Shown in pieces: positions 1 to 9,500 of a stretch of DNA of 54,820 nucleotides (position 1 is the stretch's first letter; every line of letters starts with the position of its first letter). Source of the DNA: Rubripirellula sp. (GTDB lineage: Bacteria > Planctomycetota > Planctomycetia > Pirellulales > Pirellulaceae). A model generated the notes under the pieces. The model was not told the DNA's origin. It made no database searches and saw only the letters and a list, made by a program, of their open reading frames with translations. A program made the position numbers and the translations under genes. The stretch is taken from the NCBI GenBank assembly GCA_028823035.1, contig JAPKCI010000012.1:1-54820 (forward strand). The letters run 5' to 3'.

Positions 1-1
1 T

Positions 2-100
2 GAAGGCACGGACTCAACGGAAGGCACGGTCTCAACAGTGGAGCCAACTGAAGGCGCGGACTCAACTGAAGACGCGGTCTCTACAGTGGACCTCGAGTGA
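2..100 (+). CDS. 3' end of an unidentified protein with an acidic Thr/Ser-rich repetitive tail
   Basis: An open frame enters from the left edge and stops at TGA 98-100. The 32 residues that can be read are almost only Glu, Gly, Thr, Asp, Ser and Val, built from a degenerate repeat (EGTDST, EGTVSTVEPT, EGADST, EDAVSTVDLE). The DNA repeats in step with the codons, which supports this frame over the other two. Such acidic repeat tails are common at the C-termini of secreted or surface proteins, but the rest of the gene lies outside the window, so no function can be given. It could also be a chance open frame through a tandem repeat. Confidence 0.5.
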   Translation, partial: EGTDSTEGTVSTVEPTEGADSTEDAVSTVDLE

Positions 101-321
101 GTTGACCTCATGCAACTTGCGTGTCGGTCCCGTTTGTGATTCGGCACTGCTTTGTCGATCGTTCGAGCAAGATTGCGAGATACGATCGCTGGTGAGGGTA
201 ACGCTGCATTTCCGTTAACGAACGATCTCATTCGTACTCAGACCGACAGCCGGTACTCGAGTTTTGCTTCGGGTTCGTGAGATCGATGTTGCGGCTGCAA
301 CCTGCCGACCTCATGACTAGC
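101..321. other. Intergenic stretch between convergent genes
   Basis: This stretch lies between the stop of the partial plus-strand gene and the stop of the minus-strand DUF1501 gene. I see no convincing small gene, and no hairpin followed by a T-run. Confidence 0.5.
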
Positions 322-1827
322 TCAGGCGAGGATGTCTTTGATCACGTGACCAGCAACATCCGTCAACCGAAATCGGCGTCCGTTGTACTTGTAGGTCAGA
401 CGTTCGTGATCGATCCCCATCAGGTGCAACAGCGTGGCGTGTAAATCGTTAACGTGCACCTTGTTATCGGCCGCCTTGTAGCCGATTTCGTCGGAGGCAC
501 CGTAGTCCATCCCACCTTTGACACCAGCTCCTGCCAACCATGCGCAAAAACAATGGGGATTGTGATCGCGTCCTGGCTTGGCGCCGGTCTGCGCAATTGG
601 CAAACGCCCGAACTCGCCGCACCAGACGACCAATGTCTCATCCAACAGTCCTCGTTGATGCAAATCTGAAAGCAAACCGGCCACGGGTCGGTCAGTTTCG
701 CCAGCGAACTGACGGTGGTTGCCCTCGATATCACTGTGCCCATCCCAGGACCGTTGATTCTCCATGCCGCCGGAATAGATCTGCACAAACCTGACACCCC
801 GCTCAATGAGTCGGCGTGACATCAGGCATTGTTTTGCAAAATGATCGCATCGTTTATCACCCACACCATACAATTCCTGAACATGCTGCGGTTCGGCCGT
901 AATGTCCAATGCTTCGGGAGCGGCTGTTTGCATTCGAAACGCCAATTCAAAACTTTCAATGCGAGCGGCTAATTCACCCTCGGCTGAGTTCTTGTCCAGA
1001 TGAGCCTGATTGAGCTGTTTGATCAGGTCCAATTGTCGTCGCTGCCCGGATTCATTTAACACTTGAGGCCGCACCAAATTGTCGATGGGTTGGCCGGTGG
1101 GTCTTAAATAAGTGCCTTGATAAACCCCCGGCAGAAACCCGGCACTCCAATTGGCAGCATGCCCTTTGGGCAACCCGCGACCCAGCGGATCACTCATCAC
1201 AACAAAGCCAGGAAGATTACTGCTTTCGCTGCCAAGACCATAGGTGGTCCACGAACCAACGCAGGGAAATCCCATTCGCGGCATGCCGGTATTCATCGCA
1301 AACAGGGCAGGGGAGTGGTTATTGGATTCCGTATGCCCGGACAACAGAAAAGCCATTTTGTCGACGTGCTTACCGAGATGCGGAAAAATCTCGGGCACCA
1401 TCTTGCCCGACTCACCCTGCGGTTCAAATTTAAAGGGCGACTGCATCAGATTGCCGACGGCATTTTTGAAGAACCCCGTCGTATTCTTAAATTCGGGATC
1501 AAAGTCACGAATCGACTTGCCGTTCCACTTGGTAAGTGCGGGCCGATAGTTCCATGTGTCAACGTGACTGGGTCCGCCGTTGACAAAAATCCAGATCACA
1601 TGCTTTGCCTTGGCAGGAAAATGCCCCTCTCGTGGCGCCAGCGGATTGAGCGAACGGTTTTCTCCGATCTCAGCCGCAGGCGCCTGTGACAAGATTCCCT
1701 GTTGCTGCAGCATCGCCGCCAGTCCCACCATGCCAAATCCACAACCGGCTCTGGAAAGCAGATGACGGCGACTCAGGAGTTGTCGAGAATTGGCAAGCGA
1801 CTGGATCGCGGCTACTGAATCGGTCAT
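322..1827 (-). CDS. DUF1501 family protein, exported (Tat-type leader)
   Basis: About 501 residues. DUF1501 proteins belong to the alkaline phosphatase/sulfatase-like fold and are strongly expanded in planctomycetes; no activity is proven for most. The N-terminus has a twin-arginine-like leader (SRRHLLSRAGCGFG) followed by a hydrophobic stretch. Typical DUF1501 blocks are visible: HVIWIFVNGGPSHVDTW near residue 75, DHFAKQCLMSRRLIERGVRF in the middle, and VVWCGEFGRLP with GRDHNPHCF towards the C-terminus. An ATG 69 bases upstream is possible, but 1827 is preferred because it leaves a normal leader. It follows the DUF1549/DUF1553 gene on the same strand after about 118 bases. That gene order is very common in planctomycetes and suggests co-transcription. 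Confidence 0.93.
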   Translation of the reverse strand: MTDSVAAIQSLANSRQLLSRRHLLSRAGCGFGMVGLAAMLQQQGILSQAPAAEIGENRSLNPLAPREGHFPAKAKHVIWIFVNGGPSHVDTWNYRPALTKWNGKSIRDFDPEFKNTTGFFKNAVGNLMQSPFKFEPQGESGKMVPEIFPHLGKHVDKMAFLLSGHTESNNHSPALFAMNTGMPRMGFPCVGSWTTYGLGSESSNLPGFVVMSDPLGRGLPKGHAANWSAGFLPGVYQGTYLRPTGQPIDNLVRPQVLNESGQRRQLDLIKQLNQAHLDKNSAEGELAARIESFELAFRMQTAAPEALDITAEPQHVQELYGVGDKRCDHFAKQCLMSRRLIERGVRFVQIYSGGMENQRSWDGHSDIEGNHRQFAGETDRPVAGLLSDLHQRGLLDETLVVWCGEFGRLPIAQTGAKPGRDHNPHCFCAWLAGAGVKGGMDYGASDEIGYKAADNKVHVNDLHATLLHLMGIDHERLTYKYNGRRFRLTDVAGHVIKDILA

Positions 1828-1945
1828 GTCTCGATTTGGGTCTGGGAAGTAAATGGCACGCGGTCCATGCCACGGGTGTATTCGATGGAAATCCAACAGG
1901 CGGACTCCATTCAGTTCAAATCACTCACAAAATGATCAAGCGATC

Positions 1946-4900
1946 CTACTCGACATAAATAAACTCACTGGCACTCATCAGCGCCTGACAAAGGTCTGTC
2001 AAGGCAGCCAATCGTGGACCCTTGATTCTCTGTTCACGATAAGTCCTTTCCTGTTGCTCAACAAAGGAAACACAAGCCAGATTTTCTTCGGCAGTGGGGG
2101 ACCTTGCAAACGCAGTGCGATAAGCGGCACGAACTGCGTCATCAACAGACTCACCCGGCAATTGCGATGCCAACGCTTCGGCATACTTTCTGCCCTGAGG
2201 ACTATTGAGGAACATTAGCGCCTGAGGTGCAACAGTGGTGTTCGAGCGTTGTCCAATGCTGACCAAATGCTCAGGCCAGTCAAACAACATCATCATGGGA
2301 ATCAACTTGCTCCGCTTAATAAAGAAATAAATACTGCGACGGGTCATATCCTGGTTTAGCGTGCCGGGACCAAACATGCTGGTATCCAATTTTCCAGATA
2401 CAGCCAGCATCGAATCGCGAACGGCTTCTGCTTCAAGCCGACGTGGCTTCCAACGCCACAACAACTGATTCTCACGATCCAAACTTGCTCGCATCTCATC
2501 CTGCGAACTGGTTTGCCGGTAAACGCTGCTGGTCATGATCAAATGGTGCAAACGCTTGAGTTGCCAGCCGTGGGCAACCAGATCATTCGCGAGCCATTCC
2601 AGCAATTCAGGGTGACTGGGTGCATCACCCGAAACCCCAAAATCATTGGGTGTTGCAACCAAGCCACGACCAAAGTGGTGCTGCCATACACGATTGACGA
2701 TCACCCGTGCCACCAGCGCTCCCGCACCCGATTCCACATCGGTCATCCAGTTTGCCAGAGTTGCCCTGCGAAAACTTGTTCTTGATCGATTATCTGGCGG
2801 CAACGACAGCCAGTGCGATTCATCGAACTTTGCTGGCGTCAAAGCCTGCAAAAAACCAGCCGTGACAACCTCCTGCTTCTGTTGAACATCACCACGGTTC
2901 AACAAATGGGTTTCGGGATAGAAATGGGGAAATCCACGACCGTCGGCATGGTGCTTCATGTGCGGCAAACCCTCGCTTGTCACCATCACCTTGGTCAATT
3001 GCACACCCGTGGCCTGCTTGCCAAGATTAACCACCGCATTATTTTTCTGTTGCCACTCAGGCAACGTGGTTGCGAACCATTCTTGGGCCTGTTTCCAGGC
3101 CTTGGAATTTCGGTCACGATTGGCTTGCGACTCTCGCAAGGCTGCCTTCAACTGCGGAGCGATATCCTCACTGCCTACGGCAACGGGCGCGTCATCCCGA
3201 CCTGACAATGACAAGCGAATACGCCCCATTGCATGGCGATGATTTGGATGATTGAACACCAGACGGATGGACCAGCGGGTCGTACCGTCTAATTGCACAG
3301 GCTCAGCAAACTCAAAAACGGCAGCCTGGTCTTTGCCAATCCCGCCTCGATCGACTGCCCAGCCCGAAACGGGATCCTGGTCAATGGATGCCATGACAGA
3401 AAGAGCGGCACCATTCTGCTGGTGAGTTGCAGTCGCCTTGCTAAGTGCAATCTTCACATCGAGACCGGAATCAGCAGGCGCATCAGGCTTCGGCTCTGCG
3501 TCGCCGGGCAACATCGAGACCACAACACTACCCAAGGCAAAATTCCCATTGTCGGCTCGCCCCGGACCGTTCCGCGGAAGCGTCTTGTGCGTCAGAGCTT
3601 CCACACGCAAACGGGAAGCCGCTATCAAAGTTGACTCGGCAAAAACCGTCAACTCATCTTTCACCGGTGCCTTCCCGACTGCCAACCACGAACCATCAGT
3701 CTGTGGTTCAAATTTTGAGCCGCCTGACGATTTCACATCCAGAACACGTAGCGTCTGCCAAGGCGAGTTTGATTCTGTGTCGTCGTAGTCCTCAATCCAT
3801 TTGGCAAAAGCACCTGGCAGCACGCTTTGCTCATAATCTTTCAGCTCTTGATCAAGCTTGGCCAAACGAGATTCGTATTCAACCTTGCGACGCTGATTGG
3901 CCTCGGGTTTCAGATCCATTTCCAGTTCGCTGCGAATGGCGGTCGCGAACGTCGCGGCCATCCGGTAATAGTCGCGGGAAGGAATCGGATCGAACTTGTG
4001 GTCATGGCAACGTGCACAGCCTACCGACAAGCCGAGAAAAGCAACTCCGGTCGTCGTGACCATGTCATCTAGTTCGTCGTACCGTGCCGATTCAAATTCT
4101 GCTTCTGTCAATTGAGTCGGAAACACGCCTGCTCCGAGAAATCCGGTAGCCATCATTGCCAACGGATTATCGGGGGCCAATTCGTCCCCAGCCAATTGCC
4201 ATTCCAAAAATCGATTGAACGGCAGATCATTATTGAAAGCCTGAATCAGGAAATCGCGATAGTGATAGGCATGTGGTCGATCATAGTCCTGTTCGTAACC
4301 GTGCGATTCAGCAAAACGAGCGACGTCCATCCAGTGCCGCGCCCAACGTTCCCCGTAATGCGGTGATTCGAGCAACTGGTGCACATGCTTTGACCATGCA
4401 TCATCTCCGGCGCTCGCAACAAAGGTTTCGACCTGATTGGCTGTTGCCGGCAAGCCCAACAGATCAAACGAACTGCGACGAACCAAGGTCCGTGAATCAG
4501 CACTCTCATTTGGCTGTAACCCCAGAGCCTCCTGCCTTGCGAGAATGAATCGATCGATGGGCGTACGGCACCATTGCTCGTTCTTGACATTTGGAACAAC
4601 GCCGCTTTGAAGAGGCAAAAACGACCAAAACTTTCGATGCGTGTCCGTCACGACCATCGGCCCACCTGTCTTGCCTCCTTCAATCAGAGGCCTGTCATAC
4701 GGTGCGCCCAGATCAATCCACTGACCTATCACTTCAATTGCCTCGGCGGAAAGCTTTTCGGCCTTCAATGGCATGGCCGGTTCGACAGCATGGCGAATCA
4801 CCTGCATCAGATGACTGTCTTCTGCCGCATCGTCAACGTAACCACTTTCCAAAAGGGAAGCCCGCGTCGACAGATCAAAATCCGCCTTGACCGATTCGCC

Positions 4901-5140
4901 TCCGTGACACTTCAAGCAGTGGGTCGTAAAAAGCCCACGCACTTTCTGCTTAAACAACAGGGTCCCCTGCTTTGCCCTCAGCACGTGATCAGCCGGCACA
5001 GTCTGTGCCGCGGGTTCACTTCCTGCATTTTCATCTGCCGCAGATCTCGCTGGCACAGTCAGCAGACCAATCGCAGCGAAAATGAACGCGGGACCTGTAA
5101 GAATCATTGACTGAATCCCACGTGGCAAGCCATCTTTCAT
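1946..5140 (-). CDS. Planctomycete cytochrome c (PSCyt1) / DUF1549 / DUF1553 (PSD1) protein
   Basis: About 1064 residues, exported by a Sec-type signal (hydrophobic FIFAAIGLLTVPARSAA). Order of regions: an N-terminal cytochrome-type segment with the haem motif CLKCH near residue 72; a DUF1549 region (about 190-400) with a second CxxCH, CARCHDHKFDP, near residue 372; a middle beta-rich region; and a C-terminal DUF1553 region with VNRVWQHHFGRGLV and FLNSPQG. Two CxxCH motifs suggest covalently bound haem in the periplasm, hence a redox role; substrate unknown. The start at 5140 (MKDGLPRG) is chosen over an ATG 102 bases upstream because it sits just before the signal peptide. The DUF1501 gene follows on the same strand. 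Confidence 0.93.
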   Translation of the reverse strand: MKDGLPRGIQSMILTGPAFIFAAIGLLTVPARSAADENAGSEPAAQTVPADHVLRAKQGTLLFKQKVRGLFTTHCLKCHGGESVKADFDLSTRASLLESGYVDDAAEDSHLMQVIRHAVEPAMPLKAEKLSAEAIEVIGQWIDLGAPYDRPLIEGGKTGGPMVVTDTHRKFWSFLPLQSGVVPNVKNEQWCRTPIDRFILARQEALGLQPNESADSRTLVRRSSFDLLGLPATANQVETFVASAGDDAWSKHVHQLLESPHYGERWARHWMDVARFAESHGYEQDYDRPHAYHYRDFLIQAFNNDLPFNRFLEWQLAGDELAPDNPLAMMATGFLGAGVFPTQLTEAEFESARYDELDDMVTTTGVAFLGLSVGCARCHDHKFDPIPSRDYYRMAATFATAIRSELEMDLKPEANQRRKVEYESRLAKLDQELKDYEQSVLPGAFAKWIEDYDDTESNSPWQTLRVLDVKSSGGSKFEPQTDGSWLAVGKAPVKDELTVFAESTLIAASRLRVEALTHKTLPRNGPGRADNGNFALGSVVVSMLPGDAEPKPDAPADSGLDVKIALSKATATHQQNGAALSVMASIDQDPVSGWAVDRGGIGKDQAAVFEFAEPVQLDGTTRWSIRLVFNHPNHRHAMGRIRLSLSGRDDAPVAVGSEDIAPQLKAALRESQANRDRNSKAWKQAQEWFATTLPEWQQKNNAVVNLGKQATGVQLTKVMVTSEGLPHMKHHADGRGFPHFYPETHLLNRGDVQQKQEVVTAGFLQALTPAKFDESHWLSLPPDNRSRTSFRRATLANWMTDVESGAGALVARVIVNRVWQHHFGRGLVATPNDFGVSGDAPSHPELLEWLANDLVAHGWQLKRLHHLIMTSSVYRQTSSQDEMRASLDRENQLLWRWKPRRLEAEAVRDSMLAVSGKLDTSMFGPGTLNQDMTRRSIYFFIKRSKLIPMMMLFDWPEHLVSIGQRSNTTVAPQALMFLNSPQGRKYAEALASQLPGESVDDAVRAAYRTAFARSPTAEENLACVSFVEQQERTYREQRIKGPRLAALTDLCQALMSASEFIYVE

Positions 5141-5250
5141 GGACAAATCTAAAGAATTCGGGGCGGGAAAGTGAAAACCAAAGGCGGGACGGCGGTGGTG
5201 AGCAACCTGGACAAATACGCTGTCCGTAATGTCCTCTGCCAAGCCTCAGT

Positions 5251-5264
5251 ATACCGGACGGTAT
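5251..5264. repeat. Perfect 6-2-6 inverted repeat
   Basis: ATACCG-GA-CGGTAT, upstream of the minus-strand cytochrome gene whose start is at 5140. It could be an operator half-site pair, but nothing else supports that. Confidence 0.25.
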
Positions 5265-5301
5265 CCTGAATAATACAGTATCGAAGAGAACATTAATTTT
5301 T

Positions 5302-5350
5302 CCCCACACGCGAGTCCCCCACACGCGAGTCCCCCACACGCGAGTCCCCG
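5302..5350. repeat. Three tandem copies of a 15-base unit (ACACGCGAGTCCCCC)
   Basis: Three head-to-tail copies run through about 5302-5350; the last copy ends CCCCG instead of CCCCC. They lie in the noncoding gap between the cytochrome gene (start 5140) and the sialidase-fold gene (stop 5634). The copies are nearly identical, so the array is recent or homogenised. Too short and too few for a CRISPR array. Confidence 0.85.
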
Positions 5351-5396
5351 TCAGCTAGCCTGGGAAACAACGTTTGATCCAGATGGTTCGTTCAGT

Positions 5397-5448
5397 ATTC
5401 TACAAAAGCTGTGAGCATCACCATTCTACAAATTCTGTGAGCATCACC
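5397..5448. repeat. Two tandem copies of a 26-base unit
   Basis: Each copy begins ATTCTACAAA and ends TGTGAGCATCACC; they differ at two positions in the middle. The pair lies about 50 bases from the 15-base repeat array but shares no sequence with it. Confidence 0.75.
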
Positions 5449-5633
5449 GCGGTAGGAATCCTCTTTTGATCTGAGCCGTTTAGGAATTCTGTTTTCAACG
5501 ACTTGTCATGCCGTGTGGCAGTTGCACATGGATCCCATTCAAAAATCCCAGAGTCGTAGATTTCTACCACTAACTCATCCCTGGACATTAACATGTCTAT
5601 CTGAATCGCTCAGAAATCAATAGCGATACATCC

Positions 5634-7370
5634 TCAGGGAAGGAGTGATTTCAGCGGGACGACGGTCAAACCACATTCTTCCTTGCCGATCGAGTAGACG
5701 ACATACAGTTTGCCATCTCGCTCATACCCGTAGGGGTAAGACCACTGCTTGCTCTTAGCCGCACCGGGAAAACGAGGGGCTTGGGATTTGCCGTGTCGTA
5801 ACCGCCACATCGATGACAACGTCGATTCATTAGGTCGACTCACGGAAATCACGAGCGTGTCCCGGTTACCGAGATTCGATAACAAATAGATCTGGCCGGT
5901 ACTGAGTTTACCTAGGTACGCTTTAGCTCTCGGCATGGGCAAGTTACTTGCGCTCGCTTTGGACCATGTCAGGCCATAGTCTTCGCTCGTCGACACCCAT
6001 GCGACTCCACCGCCGCCGCGTATAACGGCCGTCACATGGCCTTCCTCAGACCAAACCGTGGTCTCGGCAAAACTAGGCTTAAGTCGACTGTCGTAAGGAA
6101 TCAAAATCGAATCCCATTGTGTCAGGTCGTCACCATGGCTGATTGCCACTACTGGCAAGCCGTCTTTGTCCTGCCCACCGGTGATAAAATTCCCATTGGC
6201 CATCCGAACCGGCTCGTCGTATGGCCAGCAGTTCTGCATCACAACCCCGCGTGATTTCCAGCGATCCGCTTGCTCATCCAAAACGAACGCCTCAGCCTGC
6301 AAGCCGGGAAAACGTCGCCCTTGCTTACCGACACCGAAACGGGCACAAATCGTCCACAACTGACCGCTATGAACGAACAACACGCCGTGACTGTGTCGCT
6401 CTGGCCCCTTAAAACCCGGGCCGATGACTTCGGGGTCCGACCAGGTCACACCGCCATCGCCTGACCTTCGCCCCTGAAGTGTCTCATGCGGACCATTCTC
6501 ATTGACCGGACTATTGGCCCAATTGGCGTACAGCACGCCCTTGTGCTGCACGATCGCCGCACCATGCAGAAATTTATGAGTGTCTTCGGAAGGACGATGT
6601 ATGGTGCGATGCTCAACGTTCTGGGCGAACGGAATTTTTTCAACGTCCGATGGAATGGGCGGCCCGGTCCACAACGTGAACGGCAGAGCTCGCTTCGGAA
6701 TATCGTGAATTGCCGCAACCGGTTTGTACAACATTGCCATCCGGTCAGCGTTCAGTGGTTTGTCGACGAGATAGATGTCATCGAGCGCTCCTGTCAAGTT
6801 CTGCCAAATGCGACCGTTGTCATCGATCCCGCCGAACGTCAACGGAGCGTTGGTCTGTGTGATCGGAAACGACAGTTTCGCCTGTCCGGCAAGTTTCCCG
6901 TTCACCCACAGCTCTGCATTTCCCGGCCGAACAACCACACCAATCAGATGCCAATGCCCTGCACTCGGTGGCGTGGAACAACCGACCGTCACCCAGCGAT
7001 CCTGCCAGATATAAAGGCGAAAGCAATTGTCCGCATCAAGCATCACACCCCACTGGCGTTCATTCAGCGAGTACCGATTCTTCGCCGCAATCATCTGCTG
7101 CTGGTCATTCAGAACGTAAGGATTCACCCAAGCAGTCATCGTAAAACCGGCATCACCAGCAGTGAGGTCCTGTGAATCGTTGACCTTAATCAGCGAAACA
7201 CCATCAAACACAACGCTGCTGTTTGCCACACCGCTTGCGACAGTCACTTCTCCATCCACCGTCAATCCAGCCGAATCAACTGAGTCAAGAGACCACGAGA
7301 GATCGTCAGCCACTAGATCGAAGAAAGGACAGAAGAGTATCAGAATGGCAATGAGTGCGATCCGAAACAT
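5634..7370 (-). CDS. Secreted LamG-like plus sialidase-fold (BNR) protein
   Basis: 578 residues with a clear Sec signal peptide (MFRIALIAILILFCPFFDLV). Residues about 30-220 form a concanavalin A-like LamG domain (FTMTAWVNPY, GVMLDADNCFRLYIW, AELWVNGKLAG, ALDDIYLVDKPL). Residues about 250-575 look like a six-bladed sialidase/neuraminidase-type propeller, with Asp-box-like segments (SGDGGVTWSDPEV, STSEDYGLTWSKA) and an RHSHGVLFVHSG block. Such proteins bind and may hydrolyse glycans outside the cytoplasm. True exo-sialidase activity is uncertain because the arginine triad cannot be verified by eye. The gene stands alone, with long gaps on both sides. Confidence 0.85.
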   Translation of the reverse strand: MFRIALIAILILFCPFFDLVADDLSWSLDSVDSAGLTVDGEVTVASGVANSSVVFDGVSLIKVNDSQDLTAGDAGFTMTAWVNPYVLNDQQQMIAAKNRYSLNERQWGVMLDADNCFRLYIWQDRWVTVGCSTPPSAGHWHLIGVVVRPGNAELWVNGKLAGQAKLSFPITQTNAPLTFGGIDDNGRIWQNLTGALDDIYLVDKPLNADRMAMLYKPVAAIHDIPKRALPFTLWTGPPIPSDVEKIPFAQNVEHRTIHRPSEDTHKFLHGAAIVQHKGVLYANWANSPVNENGPHETLQGRRSGDGGVTWSDPEVIGPGFKGPERHSHGVLFVHSGQLWTICARFGVGKQGRRFPGLQAEAFVLDEQADRWKSRGVVMQNCWPYDEPVRMANGNFITGGQDKDGLPVVAISHGDDLTQWDSILIPYDSRLKPSFAETTVWSEEGHVTAVIRGGGGVAWVSTSEDYGLTWSKASASNLPMPRAKAYLGKLSTGQIYLLSNLGNRDTLVISVSRPNESTLSSMWRLRHGKSQAPRFPGAAKSKQWSYPYGYERDGKLYVVYSIGKEECGLTVVPLKSLLP

Positions 7371-7841
7371 GATTTGGACTCATGATTGATAGGATTACGG
7401 GCAGGCACGTGGAATCAGTCGTGACGCAGGCAACGCGTCAGCAGTCCAATTGACTGAAGTCGACCCGCCCGATGTTACGAATCCGATCGGGATAAGTGGC
7501 CTTGGAACGGGGACAGGCTGCCTTTAATCCCTATCATAAGACAAATAGCGGGTGCCGGCCGCTTCGGCATCTTTGGCGAATGGACGATTAGGTTTGAGCT
7601 CTGTCAGCATTGAGCTCAGTCAGCATTGAGCTCTGTCAGCATTGAGCTCTGTCAGCATTGAGCTCTGTCATTTCAGTAACCGCACCGAACCTAACATGAC
7701 GTGGAGATCCAGATCGTCTAAGATTCGACGTTGAATCAGCAGTGAGTGAGTCCAACATGGTGTCTGTACGCCATCGGCACCCATCACGTATTCCGCAATC
7801 AGGTCCCACCTTCTCACACTCCCACCAACAAACCACATCCA
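7371..7841. other. Divergent intergenic region with the 16-base repeat array
   Basis: There are 471 bases between the divergent sialidase-fold gene and the DUF1501 gene. It should contain promoters for both. Apart from the repeat array, I see no supported gene or RNA. Confidence 0.5.
7596..7670. repeat. 4.7 tandem copies of a 16-base unit (GAGCTCTGTCAGCATT)
   Basis: Copies start at 7596, 7612, 7628, 7644 and 7660; the last is truncated after 11 bases. Only copy 2 differs (GAGCTCAGT). The array lies upstream of the DUF1501 gene beginning at 7842 and downstream of nothing coding. Each unit contains the palindrome GAGCTC. The near-identity of the copies implies recent slippage. Confidence 0.92.
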
Positions 7842-9299
7842 ATGGCTCAACCGCGCCACGATATGGAACGAACCTCGGGTGCATGCCGTGAATTTGCATC
7901 TTTGAATCTACGGCGTCGTCGAAAGTTCATTCAAGCGGGCATCCTGGCTGGGTCAGGGATCGGCAGTTTTGGTTTGTCGGATCTCTGGAGCCTCGCCAAT
8001 GCTCAGGAGCAAGCGTCCGACATGTCGCTGCACACGACAATGAACGGACGAAAGGCTGCCAAGGCCTGCATTTTTCTGTTCATGTGGGGAGGCCCAAGCC
8101 AGCTGGATACATTTGACTTGAAGCCAGACGCATCGGACGAGGTCCGTGGTCCGTTCAAACCTGTTTCGACCAAAGTGCCAGGCATCCAGATCTGCGAACA
8201 TTTTTCGCGACTGACCCAGCAGATGGACAAAGTCGCCATTGTCCGATCATTGTCCCACAGCGATCCAGCGCATCTTTCCAGCGGACATGCAACCGTCACC
8301 GGACAACCAGCTCCAGTTCTCAACAGTGACGCAACACCGCCAAGTGACCGTGACTCACCCCACATTGGTTCACTCGTATCCAAAGTCCGCCCCAATCATT
8401 CAGGTCTCCCCTCGTTTGTGACATTGCCCTGGAAAGCATTCCACCCGGCGGCTCCTGGCGGAGAAGCCCCCGGCCAGCATGGCGGATGGCTGGGGAAAGA
8501 CCATGACGGGATGCTGTTGACGGGTGATCCGAATGCTGCTGACTGGCAGCCTTCGACTCTTCGTTTACCCGCTGAGATGCCACTGGAACGATTGCAGTCT
8601 CGATACAAACTGCTGAAGTCGCTCGATGGACAGCGAGCACGAATGCATGCGGCAACACCTAACGCGATGACCGATCTGCAGGCACATCAATCTCGAGCGA
8701 TTGATTTACTGACTTCACCCAAAGTCAGGAATGCATTCGACCTGTCAAAAGAGCCCGATAAAATTCGTGATCGCTATGGACGCAACACCCATGGACAATC
8801 CGTGCTGATGGCACGTCGTCTGGTTGAACACGGCGTCCCCTTGGTCACAGTGACCTGGCACAACGATGGCAAAAACTTCTGGGACACACACGGCAACAAT
8901 TTCAACCGTTTGAAAGATGATCTGATTCCACCAGCCGACATGGCGTTGAGCACTTTGCTGGAGGATTTGGAACAACGCGGGATGCTCGAAGAGACACTCG
9001 TGGTGTGGGTCGGAGAATTCGGCCGAAAGCCTCAAATCACGGTCAACAATTCAGGCCGTGAACACTGGCCCTACTGTTATTCAGGACTATTGGCAGGCGG
9101 TGGTATCCGTGGTGGCATGACCTACGGAACCAGTGATTCCCAAGCTGCCTATCCAAGCTCAAATCCAGTCACACCCATTGACTTTGGAACCACCATCGTC
9201 GATGCGTTGGGAATTCCTGTATCCAAAGTCCTCAAAGATCGCGAAGGACGACCTCATCGAGTCACCTCCGGCAAAGTAATCAAAGAACTGTTTGGCTAG
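7842..9299 (+). CDS. DUF1501 family protein, exported
   Basis: About 485 residues. Twin-arginine-like leader LRRRRKFIQAGILAGSGIG, then the DUF1501 hallmarks: ACIFLFMWGGPSQLDTFDLK near residue 80, LSHSDPAHLSSGHATVTG, RYGRNTHGQSVLMARRLVEHG, and VVWVGEFGRKP with GREHWPYCYSG near the C-terminus. This is a different subgroup from the copy at 322-1827, with very limited identity outside the motifs. Start 7842 (MAQPRH) is chosen; 7863 is an alternative ATG, and an upstream extension to 7746 lacks support. DUF1552 and DUF1592 genes follow on the same strand after gaps of 201 and about 100 bases, so the three may be one transcription unit. Confidence 0.92.
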   Translation: MAQPRHDMERTSGACREFASLNLRRRRKFIQAGILAGSGIGSFGLSDLWSLANAQEQASDMSLHTTMNGRKAAKACIFLFMWGGPSQLDTFDLKPDASDEVRGPFKPVSTKVPGIQICEHFSRLTQQMDKVAIVRSLSHSDPAHLSSGHATVTGQPAPVLNSDATPPSDRDSPHIGSLVSKVRPNHSGLPSFVTLPWKAFHPAAPGGEAPGQHGGWLGKDHDGMLLTGDPNAADWQPSTLRLPAEMPLERLQSRYKLLKSLDGQRARMHAATPNAMTDLQAHQSRAIDLLTSPKVRNAFDLSKEPDKIRDRYGRNTHGQSVLMARRLVEHGVPLVTVTWHNDGKNFWDTHGNNFNRLKDDLIPPADMALSTLLEDLEQRGMLEETLVVWVGEFGRKPQITVNNSGREHWPYCYSGLLAGGGIRGGMTYGTSDSQAAYPSSNPVTPIDFGTTIVDALGIPVSKVLKDREGRPHRVTSGKVIKELFG

Positions 9300-9500
9300 C
9301 CGTACCACATGTGGACTGGCAACACAGACACCGACCAGCCGAGCACATCTGGCGCATCGATTTCTCTAGAAATCCTTACTGAAGACGATCAACAGCTGAG
9401 CATCGCTGAAACGTTTCTGGAGTTCAGATACTGTTTGTGCTAAACTAAACGCCTCAGCAATTCACACAGATCCGCTCCCTTCTGCCGCCGAATCAAGCCA

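Larger units (their letters stand above)
5141..5633. other. Long intergenic region with two unrelated short tandem repeats
   Basis: There are 493 bases without a credible gene. The region contains the inverted repeat at 5251, the 15-base array at 5302 and the 26-base pair at 5397. It must hold the promoter of the cytochrome gene, but I could not pick a convincing -35/-10 pair. Confidence 0.5.

Noticed and set aside
5302-5350. CRISPR-like repeat array
   Set aside because: Units of 15 bases are directly adjacent without spacers, and there are no cas genes in the window.
7596-7670. CRISPR-like repeat array
   Set aside because: No spacers between the 16-base units; it is a simple tandem repeat.
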